This document shows, one piece after another, positions 13,899 through 22,681 of a stretch of DNA of 36,723 nt. Origin of the DNA: a virus. A model generated the notes under the pieces. The model was not told where the DNA came from and made no database searches. It was given only the letters and a program-made list of their open reading frames with translations. The position numbers and the translations under genes were made by a program. The stretch lies in IMG/VR virus record IMGVR_UViG_3300048927_000772, positions 1 to 36,723 of that record; one strand, given 5' to 3'. The first letter of the stretch is position 1. The number at the start of each line of letters is the position of its first letter.

Positions 13899-15662
13899 TT
13901 AGTAGAACTCCAGAATGTTAGGGCTTTGTCCGCCATTGGCGGCGGTCAGCGGTTCGTTTAACAGGGCGTGCATGATTGCCCACGCGACGTCGGCGTGGCT
14001 GGCCTCTTCACTGCGGCTGGCTTCGTAGGTTGAACGGTTGCCGCTAGCGGTCATCGTTTTGCGGATAGCCATAAACGATGCGGTGATATCGGTATGGCCA
14101 GTGTCATATTCCAGACGACCGGAGCTGATGGTGTCTTTTGCTTTCAGTACCAGTGCGGTTTTTACCTCGGGGCTGTAGCGGATCTCCCGCGCGGCAGGAA
14201 AGAACTGCTGAACAAGCTGGAATACGCCCTGCCCGATTCCAGTCGCATCGATGCCGATGTACTCCACGGCATAACGATTGGTGAGTTCTTCAATGCTTCT
14301 GGCCTGCGCCGCAAAGTCCATACCCTTCCACTGGTGACGCTCGAGCACACGGAACTTACCGCCGGAAACTACCGGCGGAGCAATTACCGCGCAGCCTGCG
14401 CTGTCGCCGGTGTGCGACGGGTCGTAACCAATCCACACGGGACGATAGGCAAAAGGTCGTTTCAGGTACGGGTCGAAGTCTTCCCACTCGTCCAGGCTGT
14501 CCACCATGCAGCCCTGCAACTCGGCGAACGGGAACACCGACGCCTGATCATCCACGAACTCACACATCAGCAGGTTTTCATATTCAGCGGGGCTGTATTC
14601 CAGTTGCAGCTGTTCCAGGTCGAACAGGTTACATCCACCTGACAGCGCATCTTCCACCGTTACAATCTGCCGCCACTGGCCGTCATCGCACAGCACGCCT
14701 TTTGACAGGTGCGCATGCGTCAGATCCAGGTCAATTCTGTCTGCTTTATTGCGACGGCCTTTGTTGAGCAGTTCACCCGACCAGAACGGGTAGGCGCTGT
14801 GTGCCAGGCTCGACGGCGTGGAGAAGTAGGTGCTTCGCCATTTCTTATGCAGTGACATGCCGGAGGCGACTTTACGCAGCTCCTGAAACTTGGGGATCCA
14901 GAAGTATTCGTCCAGGTACAGATTGCCGGTGTAGCTCTGCGCGGTGCGGACGTTGGTGCCGAGGAAAATCAGCCGTGCACTGTTCGGCAGCACAATCGGG
15001 TCGCCTTTTAAATCGACATCCACCTGCCTCGCAAAGTCGATGATGTAGTTTTTAAAGACGTGCGCCTGCGCCTTACTGGCTGACAGGAAAATCTGATTAC
15101 GGCCGGTGGTCAGCGCATCAATCAAAGCTTCCCGGGCAAAGTAGAAGGTTGCGCCAATCTGGCGGGACTTGAGGATGTTGCGGATACGGTGCTGAAGCCC
15201 TGCCTGATGCCATCCACGCTGATACTCAAACGACGTTTCAATGAAGATGTCGCCGAGTTTCTCAATGGCCTCATCACTGAAAACATTCTTATCGGGTACC
15301 TTTCGTTCGCCCTTGTTACGGTTAGCGACGTTCGGGTTTAAATCAGCCTCGCTGCCGGTCTGGTTGTAACGGTTTACCCGTGCCAGGCGTTCAATCTGTC
15401 GGCCTAACAGGTCGATCTCTTTGTAGTCCTTCCCCTCCTTCACATCTTTCATGACGAGTTGGATCAGCCGCGCTTCCATGCTCGTTTCCACGCGGGAAAT
15501 GGGCGCAATGGCCTCCCACTGATCGCGAGTTTTCCAGCTCTGCACGGTCGGCGTTTTTTGGCTCAGCATCTCCCCGATTTGCCGCACAGAAAATCCCTGC
15601 CAGTAAAGCAGTGCCGCCTGTCGGCGCGGGTCGCTGATGATGGTGGAGTTTGAAATATTCAT
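13899..15662 (-). CDS. P: terminase large subunit gpP
   Basis: 587 aa (P2 about 590). An N-terminal HTH (LLYWQGFSVRQIGEML, 19-34) is followed by the ATPase with SRQIGAT (166-172) and LYLDEYFW (248-255). The C-terminal RNase H-like nuclease has acidic residues D414 (IGYDPSHTG) and D472 (IGIDATGIG). With gpM it cuts cos and pumps DNA through the portal. It is divergent from O across a 142-bp late promoter region. Confidence 0.96.
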   Translation of the reverse strand: MNISNSTIISDPRRQAALLYWQGFSVRQIGEMLSQKTPTVQSWKTRDQWEAIAPISRVETSMEARLIQLVMKDVKEGKDYKEIDLLGRQIERLARVNRYNQTGSEADLNPNVANRNKGERKVPDKNVFSDEAIEKLGDIFIETSFEYQRGWHQAGLQHRIRNILKSRQIGATFYFAREALIDALTTGRNQIFLSASKAQAHVFKNYIIDFARQVDVDLKGDPIVLPNSARLIFLGTNVRTAQSYTGNLYLDEYFWIPKFQELRKVASGMSLHKKWRSTYFSTPSSLAHSAYPFWSGELLNKGRRNKADRIDLDLTHAHLSKGVLCDDGQWRQIVTVEDALSGGCNLFDLEQLQLEYSPAEYENLLMCEFVDDQASVFPFAELQGCMVDSLDEWEDFDPYLKRPFAYRPVWIGYDPSHTGDSAGCAVIAPPVVSGGKFRVLERHQWKGMDFAAQARSIEELTNRYAVEYIGIDATGIGQGVFQLVQQFFPAAREIRYSPEVKTALVLKAKDTISSGRLEYDTGHTDITASFMAIRKTMTASGNRSTYEASRSEEASHADVAWAIMHALLNEPLTAANGGQSPNILEFY

Positions 15663-15706
15663 GCCGCCACGTTACCGGCCAGACAGCCGTTTTTCGCGCT
15701 GCCCAC

Positions 15707-15727
15707 GTTGTGCCATCGGGCAACAAC
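15707..15727. promoter_or_regulatory. Ogr-binding dyad of the late promoter for O (and perhaps P)
   Basis: GTTGTGCC-ATCG-GGCAACAAC is a hyphenated dyad close to the TGT-N12-ACA element that Ogr/Delta proteins bind near -55 of P2 late promoters (here N11). A start about 55 bases to the right falls near 15770, about 35 bases before O. For the leftward P gene the same spacing would fall inside P, so a second site may serve P. Confidence 0.7.
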
Positions 15728-15804
15728 CCGCATCGGCTGGCGGCCTGCGGCGACTCTCTGGAAACTAACTCCCGTTCTCAACACTCATTACCGGAGTCAG
15801 TTAC

Positions 15805-16653
15805 ATGGCAAAGAAAGTATCGAAATGGTTCCGCATCGGGGTCGAAGGTGACACCTGCGATGGCCGCGAAATTGATGCTAACGACATCAAACAAATGGCG
15901 GAGACATACAGCGCGAAAGCCTACGGTGCCCGCGTCAATCTGGAGCACATCAAAGGCGTTTTACCGACCAGTGATTTCCGCCGTTATGGCGACGTGATCC
16001 AGCTTAAAGCCGAACAAATTGATGACGCGGCTGAACCGCTGCTGCATGACAAATGGGCGCTGTACGCAATGATCAGCCCGACCGCGGATTTAACGCAGAT
16101 GGTCGGCGACGGACAGAAGGTTTACACCTCGATGGAGATCAAACGTAACTTCGCCAACTCCAATAAATCCTACCTGGTCGGTCTTGCCGTCACCGACGAC
16201 CCTGCCAGCCTCGGCACTGAAATGCTGGAGTTCAGCCGTACAGCAAAACAGAACCCGCTGGCCGGTCGTAAAACCGATCCGGACAGCCTCTTCACCGTCG
16301 CCACCGAAGCACTGATTGAGTTCGAAGACGCGCCGGAAACTGCCCCTTCTCTTTTCGCCCTGGTTAAACAAAAGCTTTCTCGTAAGCAGGCGTCCGACGA
16401 TGCCCGCCTGGCCGATGTTCACGAAGCCGTCAGCGAAGTTGCTCAATACGCTCAGACTGAACTGGATAAGCATGAAACCAGCCTGACCGACCTGCTGAGC
16501 CGCGTCGATACCCTGGAAAAATCCACCGCTGCCGAACATGAAGCCCTCAGTGAATTGAAAGGCAAGTTGGCGCAAACACCGGCGCAGAACTTTAACCAGC
16601 GCCCGCACGCAACCGGCGGCACAGGCGCTGACGAGACAGTGACCGACTGCTGA
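15805..16653 (+). CDS. O: capsid scaffolding protein/protease gpO
   Basis: 282 aa (P2 284). The N-terminal half (KWFRIGVEGDTCDGREIDAN and on) is the gpO protease domain that processes gpN, gpO and gpQ. The C-terminal ~90 residues are a charged helical scaffold (LDKHETSLTDLLSRVDTLEK). It is the first gene of the rightward head operon, with GGAG before the start. Confidence 0.96.
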   Translation: MAKKVSKWFRIGVEGDTCDGREIDANDIKQMAETYSAKAYGARVNLEHIKGVLPTSDFRRYGDVIQLKAEQIDDAAEPLLHDKWALYAMISPTADLTQMVGDGQKVYTSMEIKRNFANSNKSYLVGLAVTDDPASLGTEMLEFSRTAKQNPLAGRKTDPDSLFTVATEALIEFEDAPETAPSLFALVKQKLSRKQASDDARLADVHEAVSEVAQYAQTELDKHETSLTDLLSRVDTLEKSTAAEHEALSELKGKLAQTPAQNFNQRPHATGGTGADETVTDC

Positions 16654-16688
16654 TCCGACACATTTAATTCACCCTCAGGAAATAAGTC

Positions 16689-17828
16689 ATGAAAAAAGAA
16701 ACGCGCTTTAAATTTAATGCGTTCCTCTCCCAGCTCGCCAAACTCAACAACGTTGACGTCGGTACGCTGGACAAGAAATTTAACGTCGAGCCGTCCGTCA
16801 CTCAGACGCTGATGACCCGATTGCAGGAGTCCTCAGAGTTCCTGACCCGTATCAACATCATTCCGGTGGACGAAATGATGGGCGCGAAAGTGGGCGTCGG
16901 CGTCACCGGCACGATTGCCAGTACCACCAACACTGACGCCGGTGACGAGCGTGAAACGGCTGATTTCACCAAGCTGGATCAGGAAGGTTACCACTGCACC
17001 AAAACCAACTACGACTTCCACTGGATGTACAGCAAGCTGGATTTGTGGGCGCGCTATAACGATTTTCAGACCCGCCTGCGTGACGCCATTATCAAGCGTC
17101 AGGCGCTGGATCGCATCCTGGTCGGCTTTAACGGTGTTTCCCGCGCACCGACATCTAACCGTGTACAGAATCCGCTGTTGCAGGATGTCGGCGTGGGCTG
17201 GTTGCAAAAATACCGCCTGAATGCCCCGACCAAAGTGATGGGCATGATTGTCGCCGAAGACGGTACCGTGACCAATGAGGCGGTGAAAGTCGGTGGCGAA
17301 GGTGAATACAAAAACCTCGACGCGCTGGTCTTTGATGCGGTGAATGAACTGATCGACCCAATCTATCAGGACGACACCGAACTGGTGGTTATCTGTGGCC
17401 GCAAGCTGCTCGCGGATAAGTATTTCCCGCTGATCAACAAACAACAGCCAAACACTGAGGCGATGGCCGCCGACCTGATTGTCAGCCAGAAACGCATCGG
17501 CAATCTGCCCGCCGTTCGCGTGCCCGGCTTCCCTGCTAACGCCATGCTGATCACCCGTCTGGATAACCTGTCCATTTACTGGCAGGACGGCACGCACCGC
17601 CGCCACGTTGAGGAAGTACCAAAGCGTGACCGTATCGAAAACTACGAATCCATTAACGAGGATTACGTGGTGGAAGATTACGGCTGCGGCTGTCTGATCG
17701 AGAACATCGAAGTGACCGCCGGAGAAGACGACACAGCTGAAAAAGCTGATCTCAGCAAATTCACCTCGGCGATCGTTGATGCCATCAAAACTGCATCCGG
17801 TACCACCGCACCGGCAGCTCAGGAGTAA
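16689..17828 (+). CDS. N: major capsid protein gpN
   Basis: 379 aa (P2 357). It contains the P2 capsid family features: the N-terminal RFKFNAFLSQLAKLNNVDVG segment removed on maturation, then SEFLTRINIIPVDEM, LRDAIIKRQALDRILVGFNG and SIYWQDGTHRRHVEE. It forms the icosahedral shell. It lies between O and M in the usual order, with a longer acidic Ala/Thr-rich tail. Confidence 0.97.
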   Translation: MKKETRFKFNAFLSQLAKLNNVDVGTLDKKFNVEPSVTQTLMTRLQESSEFLTRINIIPVDEMMGAKVGVGVTGTIASTTNTDAGDERETADFTKLDQEGYHCTKTNYDFHWMYSKLDLWARYNDFQTRLRDAIIKRQALDRILVGFNGVSRAPTSNRVQNPLLQDVGVGWLQKYRLNAPTKVMGMIVAEDGTVTNEAVKVGGEGEYKNLDALVFDAVNELIDPIYQDDTELVVICGRKLLADKYFPLINKQQPNTEAMAADLIVSQKRIGNLPAVRVPGFPANAMLITRLDNLSIYWQDGTHRRHVEEVPKRDRIENYESINEDYVVEDYGCGCLIENIEVTAGEDDTAEKADLSKFTSAIVDAIKTASGTTAPAAQE

Positions 17829-17831
17829 GCC

Positions 17832-18488
17832 ATGACCAGCCCTGCCCGACGTCATTTGTTGCGGCAGTCAGCTATCGAAGCCGCGCAGCAGGATACCAGC
17901 CTGCTGCGTCATGCCACTGGCTATGAACTGCTGCTGCAAAAGCTTAATGCTGACCAGAAAGCCCTGAAGAAAGCCTATTCCGCTGAGAAAAAAGCAGAAC
18001 TCAAACGCAAGATGCTGCCTGAATATGCGCCGTGGGTGGCAGGCGTTCTCGCCGAGGGGAAAGGTGCTCAGGACGCCATCCTGATGACCATCATGATCTG
18101 GCGTATTGATGCCGGTGACTACGCCGGTGCGCTGGAAATCGCCCGCTACGCGCTTCATTACAAGCTGGCGATGCCGTTCGGCAAACGCCCCGCCGGTTAT
18201 GCGCTGGCGGAGGAAATCGCCGACATGAGCACCCGCGCTCATGCTGCTGGTGAGCCGGTCAGTCTCGATGTACTGATGACCACGATGGAACTGACGGAAA
18301 GCCAGGACATGCCGGATCAGGTACGCGCCAAGCTGCACAAAATCACCGGCTACCTGTATCGCGACGCGGAAAAACTGCCGCTCGCCCTGCAACACCTGAA
18401 ACGCGCCTTCCAGCTGAACAGCAACTCCGGCGTTAAAAAGGATATTGAGCGGTTGGAATCAGCCATCAAAAAGGCAGCCAACGGCTAA
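17832..18488 (+). CDS. M: terminase small subunit gpM
   Basis: 218 aa, gpM family; shorter than P2 gpM (about 247). The segment EYAPWVAGVLAEGKGAQDAI followed by LMTIMIWRIDAGDY is typical. It binds DNA near cos and guides gpP cutting. It starts 3 bases after N. Confidence 0.95.
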   Translation: MTSPARRHLLRQSAIEAAQQDTSLLRHATGYELLLQKLNADQKALKKAYSAEKKAELKRKMLPEYAPWVAGVLAEGKGAQDAILMTIMIWRIDAGDYAGALEIARYALHYKLAMPFGKRPAGYALAEEIADMSTRAHAAGEPVSLDVLMTTMELTESQDMPDQVRAKLHKITGYLYRDAEKLPLALQHLKRAFQLNSNSGVKKDIERLESAIKKAANG

Positions 18489-18583
18489 ACAGAACGCGCC
18501 CCGCGCCGGACGGCACGCCAGCCGCGACAGGTCTTTGACCTCGTTCAACGCTGGCGTCCACCGTCCCCTATTCAGAGGTCACT

Positions 18584-19054
18584 ATGTCTCTTGTTGTACC
18601 TGCACCAAAGCCGGACTCCGCGACGGAACCCACGATCAAAAACACGCACTTCTGGCCGGATATCAGTCCGATAGAGTTACGCGACACGCTGCGCCTGGAA
18701 GGAACGGTGACCGCCAAACGTCTGCGCGCCGTCATTAAGTACGCGCTTACCGAGGTTAATGCCGAGCTTTACAGCTACCGCGTCGCACAGGTGGCTCAGG
18801 GTTACAAAACTCTCGCTGATGTCCCGGCAGACCAGATTGATGATGAAAGTATCAAAGTCTGTGCCTACCTGCGGGCAGTTTCATCCCTTACAGCTGCCAT
18901 TCTGGCGGAACGATATCCCAACAGTGATACGACTGATGCCGGCAGCAAGAAGGCCGAGATTGTTGAAAGTACGGTTGATGAGCTGTGGCGTGATGCCCGC
19001 AACGCGATCAGCGATGTCGCTGGTGTGTCGCACTGTGTGATCGGGCTGCTCTGA
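18584..19054 (+). CDS. L: head completion protein gpL
   Basis: 156 aa (P2 169). The segments FWPDISPIELRDTLRLEG and YRVAQVAQGYKTLADVPADQ are characteristic of the gpL family, which completes the filled head at the connector. The ~95 bases between M and L hold no gene. Its stop overlaps the gpX start (TGATG). Confidence 0.95.
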   Translation: MSLVVPAPKPDSATEPTIKNTHFWPDISPIELRDTLRLEGTVTAKRLRAVIKYALTEVNAELYSYRVAQVAQGYKTLADVPADQIDDESIKVCAYLRAVSSLTAAILAERYPNSDTTDAGSKKAEIVESTVDELWRDARNAISDVAGVSHCVIGLL

Positions 19055-19257
19055 TGAAAGTCTACGCCGAACAAGGTGACACCGTGGATTCGCTCTGCTG
19101 GCGGTACTACGGGCGCACGGAATCGGTCGTTGAACACGTTTACGCGGCTAACGTTGGCTTAGGCGCACAGGGGGCAATCCTGCCCCATGGCTACGCGGTG
19201 GAACTGCCGGACACAAGCCTGCCCGCAGTCAGTGAAACCGTCTCACTTTGGGACTGA
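19054..19257 (+). CDS. X: tail protein gpX
   Basis: 67 aa, the P2 gpX length. It is a LysM-like protein (YAEQGDTVDSLCWRYYGR, then PHGYAVELP) essential for the tail; in P2-type phages it acts at tail ends or in the baseplate. Starts overlap both neighbours, so translation is coupled. Confidence 0.95.
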   Translation: MKVYAEQGDTVDSLCWRYYGRTESVVEHVYAANVGLGAQGAILPHGYAVELPDTSLPAVSETVSLWD

Positions 19258-19472
19258 TGACCATGGAGCGCATCACCTCGTTTATCTGTTACTGCGTCGC
19301 GGCCTTTCTTGCCTGGCTCGGCGCAATGTCGCCGCAGGATATTGCCTTTTTAGTCGGTGCCGCGGTCGGCGTGGCGACCTTCCTGGTGAACTGGTACTAC
19401 CGGCGCAAAACTTACCGCCTGCTGAAAGCAATGGGCGTCAGGGGGGACATTAATGCAGCCATCAATCGTTAG
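19257..19472 (+). CDS. Y: holin gpY
   Basis: 71 aa from the ATG at 19257 (TGATG overlap with X), with a second possible start at 19263. It has two membrane helices (about residues 6-22 and 28-46), a charged tail YYRRKTYRLLKA, and the HP1/P2 holin family pattern. It forms the inner-membrane lesion that times lysis. It overlaps the lysozyme gene by 20 bases. Confidence 0.9.
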   Translation: MTMERITSFICYCVAAFLAWLGAMSPQDIAFLVGAAVGVATFLVNWYYRRKTYRLLKAMGVRGDINAAINR

Positions 19473-19962
19473 ACGCTGCGCCGTCGCCGCCGTTCTGGCG
19501 ATTGCCGCGCTGCTGCCGCAAACGCCGACGTTGAAAACGTCCGCCGCCGGTCTGGCACTGATTGCCGATTTTGAAGGTTGCCGCCTGTCTGCCTATCAGT
19601 GCAGCGCGGGCGTCTGGACAAACGGCATCGGGCACACCGCAGGCGTGAAACCGCAAACGCACATCAGCGAACGGCAGGCCGCCGTGAATCTGGTGGAAGA
19701 CGTGATGCGGGTGGAGAAAGGTATTGCGCGCTGTATGCCGGTTGCCATGCCGCAGCCGGTGTACGACGCAGTGGTGTCCTTTGCGTTTAACGTCGGCGTG
19801 ACAGCGGCCTGCAAATCAACCTTAGCGTTTTTCATCAACAAAGGTCGATGGCGTGATGCCTGCGAGCAGTTGCCGCGCTGGGTGTTTGTGAAGGGCGAGC
19901 GCGTCACCGGCCTGGAGCGCCGCCGCGCGAATGAGCGGGCCTACTGCCTGCGGGGAGTCTGA
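19453..19962 (+). CDS. K: SAR-type endolysin gpK (GH24 lysozyme)
   Basis: 169 aa. Catalytic pattern E41-x8-C50-x5-T56 (FEGCRLSAYQC, then WTNGIGHT), that is E-8-(D/C)-5-T with Cys in the D position as in several phage lysozymes. Residues ~8-22 (RCAVAAVLAIAALL) form a signal-anchor-release segment, so the enzyme is exported by Sec and held inactive until the membrane collapses. It cuts peptidoglycan. Confidence 0.95.
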   Translation: MQPSIVRRCAVAAVLAIAALLPQTPTLKTSAAGLALIADFEGCRLSAYQCSAGVWTNGIGHTAGVKPQTHISERQAAVNLVEDVMRVEKGIARCMPVAMPQPVYDAVVSFAFNVGVTAACKSTLAFFINKGRWRDACEQLPRWVFVKGERVTGLERRRANERAYCLRGV

Positions 19963-20387
19963 TGCGCATTTTAATTTTGTTACTGCTGGCAGCCTGCGCT
20001 CTAGCGGGGCTGCAAACCTGGCGCATTGGTGGCCTGCATGATGAAGCCGTTCAGGCGCAGCGCATCATCGGCACACTGTCCGCCGGTATTGAAAGCCGCG
20101 ACAACGCCATTCACCGCCTGAACGATGAGGCACTGAGGCGCGAACGCCAGGAACAAAGCCTGCGCATCCGGCTCTCACGGGCGGGTGAGCAGGCACGCGT
20201 CCGTGAAGTTCACATTCAAAGGTTACTTAATGAAAATCAGGAAATGCGCGACTGGTATAGCGCTCGTCTGCCTGCCGGCATTAGCCGGATGCACGCGCGT
20301 CCCGCCTTTGCCAGCGCCGCAGATTATTTACGTTGGCTGTCCGGCGGTAACCAGTTGCCCGATACCGGCAAGCTCACCGGTCACTAA
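19962..20387 (+). CDS. lysB: i-spanin LysB (Rz-like)
   Basis: 141 aa. An N-terminal membrane anchor (ILILLLLAACALAGL) is followed by a long charged coiled coil (to ~100). It joins the outer-membrane partner LysC, whose gene begins inside it in another frame. It disrupts the outer membrane in the last step of lysis. The start overlaps the K stop. Confidence 0.93.
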   Translation: MRILILLLLAACALAGLQTWRIGGLHDEAVQAQRIIGTLSAGIESRDNAIHRLNDEALRRERQEQSLRIRLSRAGEQARVREVHIQRLLNENQEMRDWYSARLPAGISRMHARPAFASAADYLRWLSGGNQLPDTGKLTGH

Positions 20388-20520
20388 CGGCGACTTAAGC
20401 AGTGATGTCAGAAACCTGGAGGCCGCGCTGACGGCCTGCGGCCTCCAGGTGGAAGCAATCAAACAATGCCAGGAGGAACACCGTGTTAAAACCCGCCCAG
20501 CTGAGAAAAGCGTTAACTGA
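20230..20520 (+). CDS. lysC: o-spanin LysC (Rz1-like lipoprotein)
   Basis: A 96-aa product nested in the +1 frame over the 3' part of lysB, continuing beyond it. From the ATG at 20230 it has a lipoprotein signal MKIRKCATGIALVCLPALAG with C21 as lipidated residue, followed by a Pro-rich stretch. It is longer at the C-terminus than lambda Rz1, as usual for P2 LysC. It is the outer-membrane half of the spanin. Confidence 0.9.
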   Translation: MKIRKCATGIALVCLPALAGCTRVPPLPAPQIIYVGCPAVTSCPIPASSPVTNGDLSSDVRNLEAALTACGLQVEAIKQCQEEHRVKTRPAEKSVN

Positions 20521-20950
20521 TGCGGTGCCGGTGCTGCAAACCAGCCCCGACACATTGCGGATGTTTGTGGATAATGGCCGCATCGTTTCCACGTTAGCCA
20601 GCTCGCTGTCGTTTGAATACCAGTATCAGACCGAGCTGCTGATCACCAACTTTGCCCAGGACTGCGATCTGATTATTGTCCCGATCCTGGCGTGGCTGCG
20701 TGAGAACCAGCCGGACATCATGGCGACGCCAGAAAAGCAGCAGACCGGCTTTAAATTCAAGGCCGATATGCTGGATGATGGTTCCTACGATATCGCGATT
20801 GATGTACAGCTCACCGAGCGGGTGATCGTCAAACAGGTTGAAGCCGGTCTGTACGTGGAGCATTTTCCGGAACCGCAGCTGCCGGAGCCGGTGGAAAAGC
20901 CGCGTGAACTGTATCTGCACGGTGAGTTAGTGAGTCAGTGGCATGAGTGA
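20483..20950 (+). CDS. R: tail completion protein gpR
   Basis: 155 aa (P2 155). GTG start with a strong AGGAGG site 7 bases upstream. The segment NGRIVSTLASSLSFEYQYQT and the terminus YLHGELVSQWHE are family features. It is needed to finish the tail for head joining. It overlaps lysC by 38 bases and S by 8. Confidence 0.93.
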   Translation: MLKPAQLRKALTDAVPVLQTSPDTLRMFVDNGRIVSTLASSLSFEYQYQTELLITNFAQDCDLIIVPILAWLRENQPDIMATPEKQQTGFKFKADMLDDGSYDIAIDVQLTERVIVKQVEAGLYVEHFPEPQLPEPVEKPRELYLHGELVSQWHE

Positions 20951-21398
20951 ATTATCAGCGTTTGATACCCGCCTGGCGGGGTTGATTGCTGCGCTCTCAC
21001 CGCAAAACCGAAAGGCGATGGCGGCAGTCATTGCGAAGCGTCTGCGCAAACATCAGCAGCAGCGCATTAAGCAGCAGGTGACGCCGGAGGGGCAACCGTT
21101 CACACCGCGACGTCCGCAGCCTTTGCGGGCAAAGAAAGGCCGCATTAAGCGGGAGATGTTCGTCAAACTGCGCACGGCGAAATACATGAAGGCCAAAGGC
21201 ACCGCTGACGACGCCGTGGTGGAATTTACCGGCCAGGTGCAGCGCATGGTGAAAGTGCATCAGTACGGGCTGAGGGATCGTCCGTCTGTCCGTGCAAAAG
21301 AAATGCAGTATCCGGCGCGTCCGTTGTTGGGACTGGACGCGGAAGATATGAAGGTCGTTGAGGAGGAATTGGTATTGTTTCTTTATAAGCTTTTTTAA
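20943..21398 (+). CDS. S: tail completion protein gpS
   Basis: 151 aa (P2 150). Basic segment RLRKHQQQRIKQQVTPEGQP, then KRMVKVHQYGLRD-like middle and PARPLLGLDAEDM near the end, all typical of gpS. It works with gpR. It is the last gene before the AT-rich insertion carrying the restriction-type nuclease. Confidence 0.95.
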   Translation: MSELSAFDTRLAGLIAALSPQNRKAMAAVIAKRLRKHQQQRIKQQVTPEGQPFTPRRPQPLRAKKGRIKREMFVKLRTAKYMKAKGTADDAVVEFTGQVQRMVKVHQYGLRDRPSVRAKEMQYPARPLLGLDAEDMKVVEEELVLFLYKLF

Positions 21399-21615
21399 AT
21401 GAATTATTAAAAAAATTATATTTTCATTTTAAATCAATGACGTATAACATCCAATCTCGCCTCACCAAGTTTTTGAAATCATTTTATTATGATGCATTTG
21501 ATTTTTAAACTCGCAAATTTTAGTATAATTATTGAAAAGTAGATTTTGTCTTGCAATCAATTGATTTTAGACATAAACAGTGGCGGTTAAATTTTAATTA
21601 TAGGGAATTAAAATA
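21399..21615. promoter_or_regulatory. AT-rich upstream region of the EcoRII-like nuclease
   Basis: There is no gene in this stretch. It includes a consensus -10 hexamer TATAAT at 21524-21529, without a well-spaced -35, and the perfect 12-base palindrome AATCAATTGATT at 21555-21566, about 25 bases downstream, where a repressor could bind. The ribosome site TAGGGA lies 11 bases before the ATG. The composition changes abruptly from the S gene, marking the border of inserted DNA. Confidence 0.5.
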
Positions 21616-22506
21616 ATGGAAGAAAAGATAGAGAACTTAATAAAACTTCCAATTGCAGAGCGTTTAAAGTTCGCTAAGTTCATTGCTACGAATAGGAAAA
21701 AGTTCATCTCCTCACCTAAGGTTACAGCTCAGAAATCCACTTCCAGTAATAGCGATCTCATATTGGGACTCCTAAATGAGCGCTATATAACCAAAGCAAT
21801 AATTGAGCTTAGAGAGCTTTCTTACGATGAATTTTTGAAAGAAGAGTCAATTTTTAATTCTTTTATACTAAGAGAAATAAGCGAAAAATTTGATGCACCA
21901 AAGGAAAGGCTAGACTATTTTTGTCACCAATTAAATGGCATGGATAATACCAATTTCGATTCTTTAAGGGATAATGTCAGAGACATATTTGGCATGTACT
22001 CAGGCTATATAAGCCCATATGTATATCAATTATTCCTAAGTAACACCCAGTCTAGAAGATCAAGAGCAGGGAGTGTTTTTGAAGGAATAATTTACTTTCT
22101 GTATGAGCATTATGGTTATCCGTATGCTTCTCAGGCGAGTATAGGGAAAAAGCATTTTTCAGACTTAGGATTAGGCAAGGTAGTTGATTCAATACTTCCA
22201 AGCGTTGATGCTTTTAATCAGCGTAGGGACAAGACCATTGTAGGAACAATGAAAACAACTTTAAGAGAACGCTGGCAAGAAGTTGTGGAAGAAGTTGCAA
22301 GGTCAAACCTCCCGAATATTCACTTGCTTACGGTAGATGATACAATCTCTAGCGACAAAGCAGATCAGATGGCAAAACATAATATAGTTCTCGTTGTACG
22401 TAATGATATCAAAAGTCGTGATGAATTAAGACATCGAAGGAGCATAATAGATTTTGAAACATATTTCCTCGATGAATTACCTTCAACATTGAAATTTTGG
22501 AGCTAG
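21616..22506 (+). CDS. EcoRII-C-family restriction endonuclease, no adjacent methyltransferase
   Basis: 296 aa. The C-terminal half has the EcoRII-C pattern: RRSRAGSVFEG with E156, then VVDSILPSVDAF with D191, then GTMKTTLRERWQEVVEEV with K213, and finally HLLTVDDTISSDKADQM and NIVLVVRND. This is a PD-(D/E)xK nuclease with the KTT-x2-RWQ signature of the EcoRII/NgoMIV branch. The N-terminal ~130 residues are helical and unlike the EcoRII effector domain. Type II enzymes of this class normally pair with a neighbouring cytosine methyltransferase; none is present here, the only one being at 11444-12760. AT-rich, with its own promoter region, inserted between S and V. It probably restricts incoming DNA; the target and mode of self-protection are unknown. 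Confidence 0.82.
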   Translation: MEEKIENLIKLPIAERLKFAKFIATNRKKFISSPKVTAQKSTSSNSDLILGLLNERYITKAIIELRELSYDEFLKEESIFNSFILREISEKFDAPKERLDYFCHQLNGMDNTNFDSLRDNVRDIFGMYSGYISPYVYQLFLSNTQSRRSRAGSVFEGIIYFLYEHYGYPYASQASIGKKHFSDLGLGKVVDSILPSVDAFNQRRDKTIVGTMKTTLRERWQEVVEEVARSNLPNIHLLTVDDTISSDKADQMAKHNIVLVVRNDIKSRDELRHRRSIIDFETYFLDELPSTLKFWS

Positions 22507-22681
22507 TTGAAATGCACACCCAATTAACTTTTCAAATGAATGACTTTTTGTGAAGGAAAGTTCTTTTTTTGAGGGATACCATTTTTTTTAAAATTTTTAT
22601 TAACTCCGAACTATGTTGTGCCTTAGATAGTTAACCCGCCTCAAATTGTATGTCGCCTGACAGGGCGGCATTCTTTTATCC
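22507..22681. other. non-coding region between the nuclease and V
   Basis: There is no gene in this stretch. The first part has A/T runs (TTCTTTTTTTGAGG, then ATTTTTTTTAAAATTTTTAT) without a clear stem. TTGTGCC at 22616-22622 resembles half of an Ogr site and may belong to the V late promoter, but the second half is poor and the implied start would fall almost at the V start codon. Confidence 0.4.

Noticed and set aside
22616-22634. Ogr site for the V late promoter
   Set aside because: Only the half TTGTGCC is good; the expected ACA is TAA, and a start 55 bases on would leave V without a leader. Noted as possible only.
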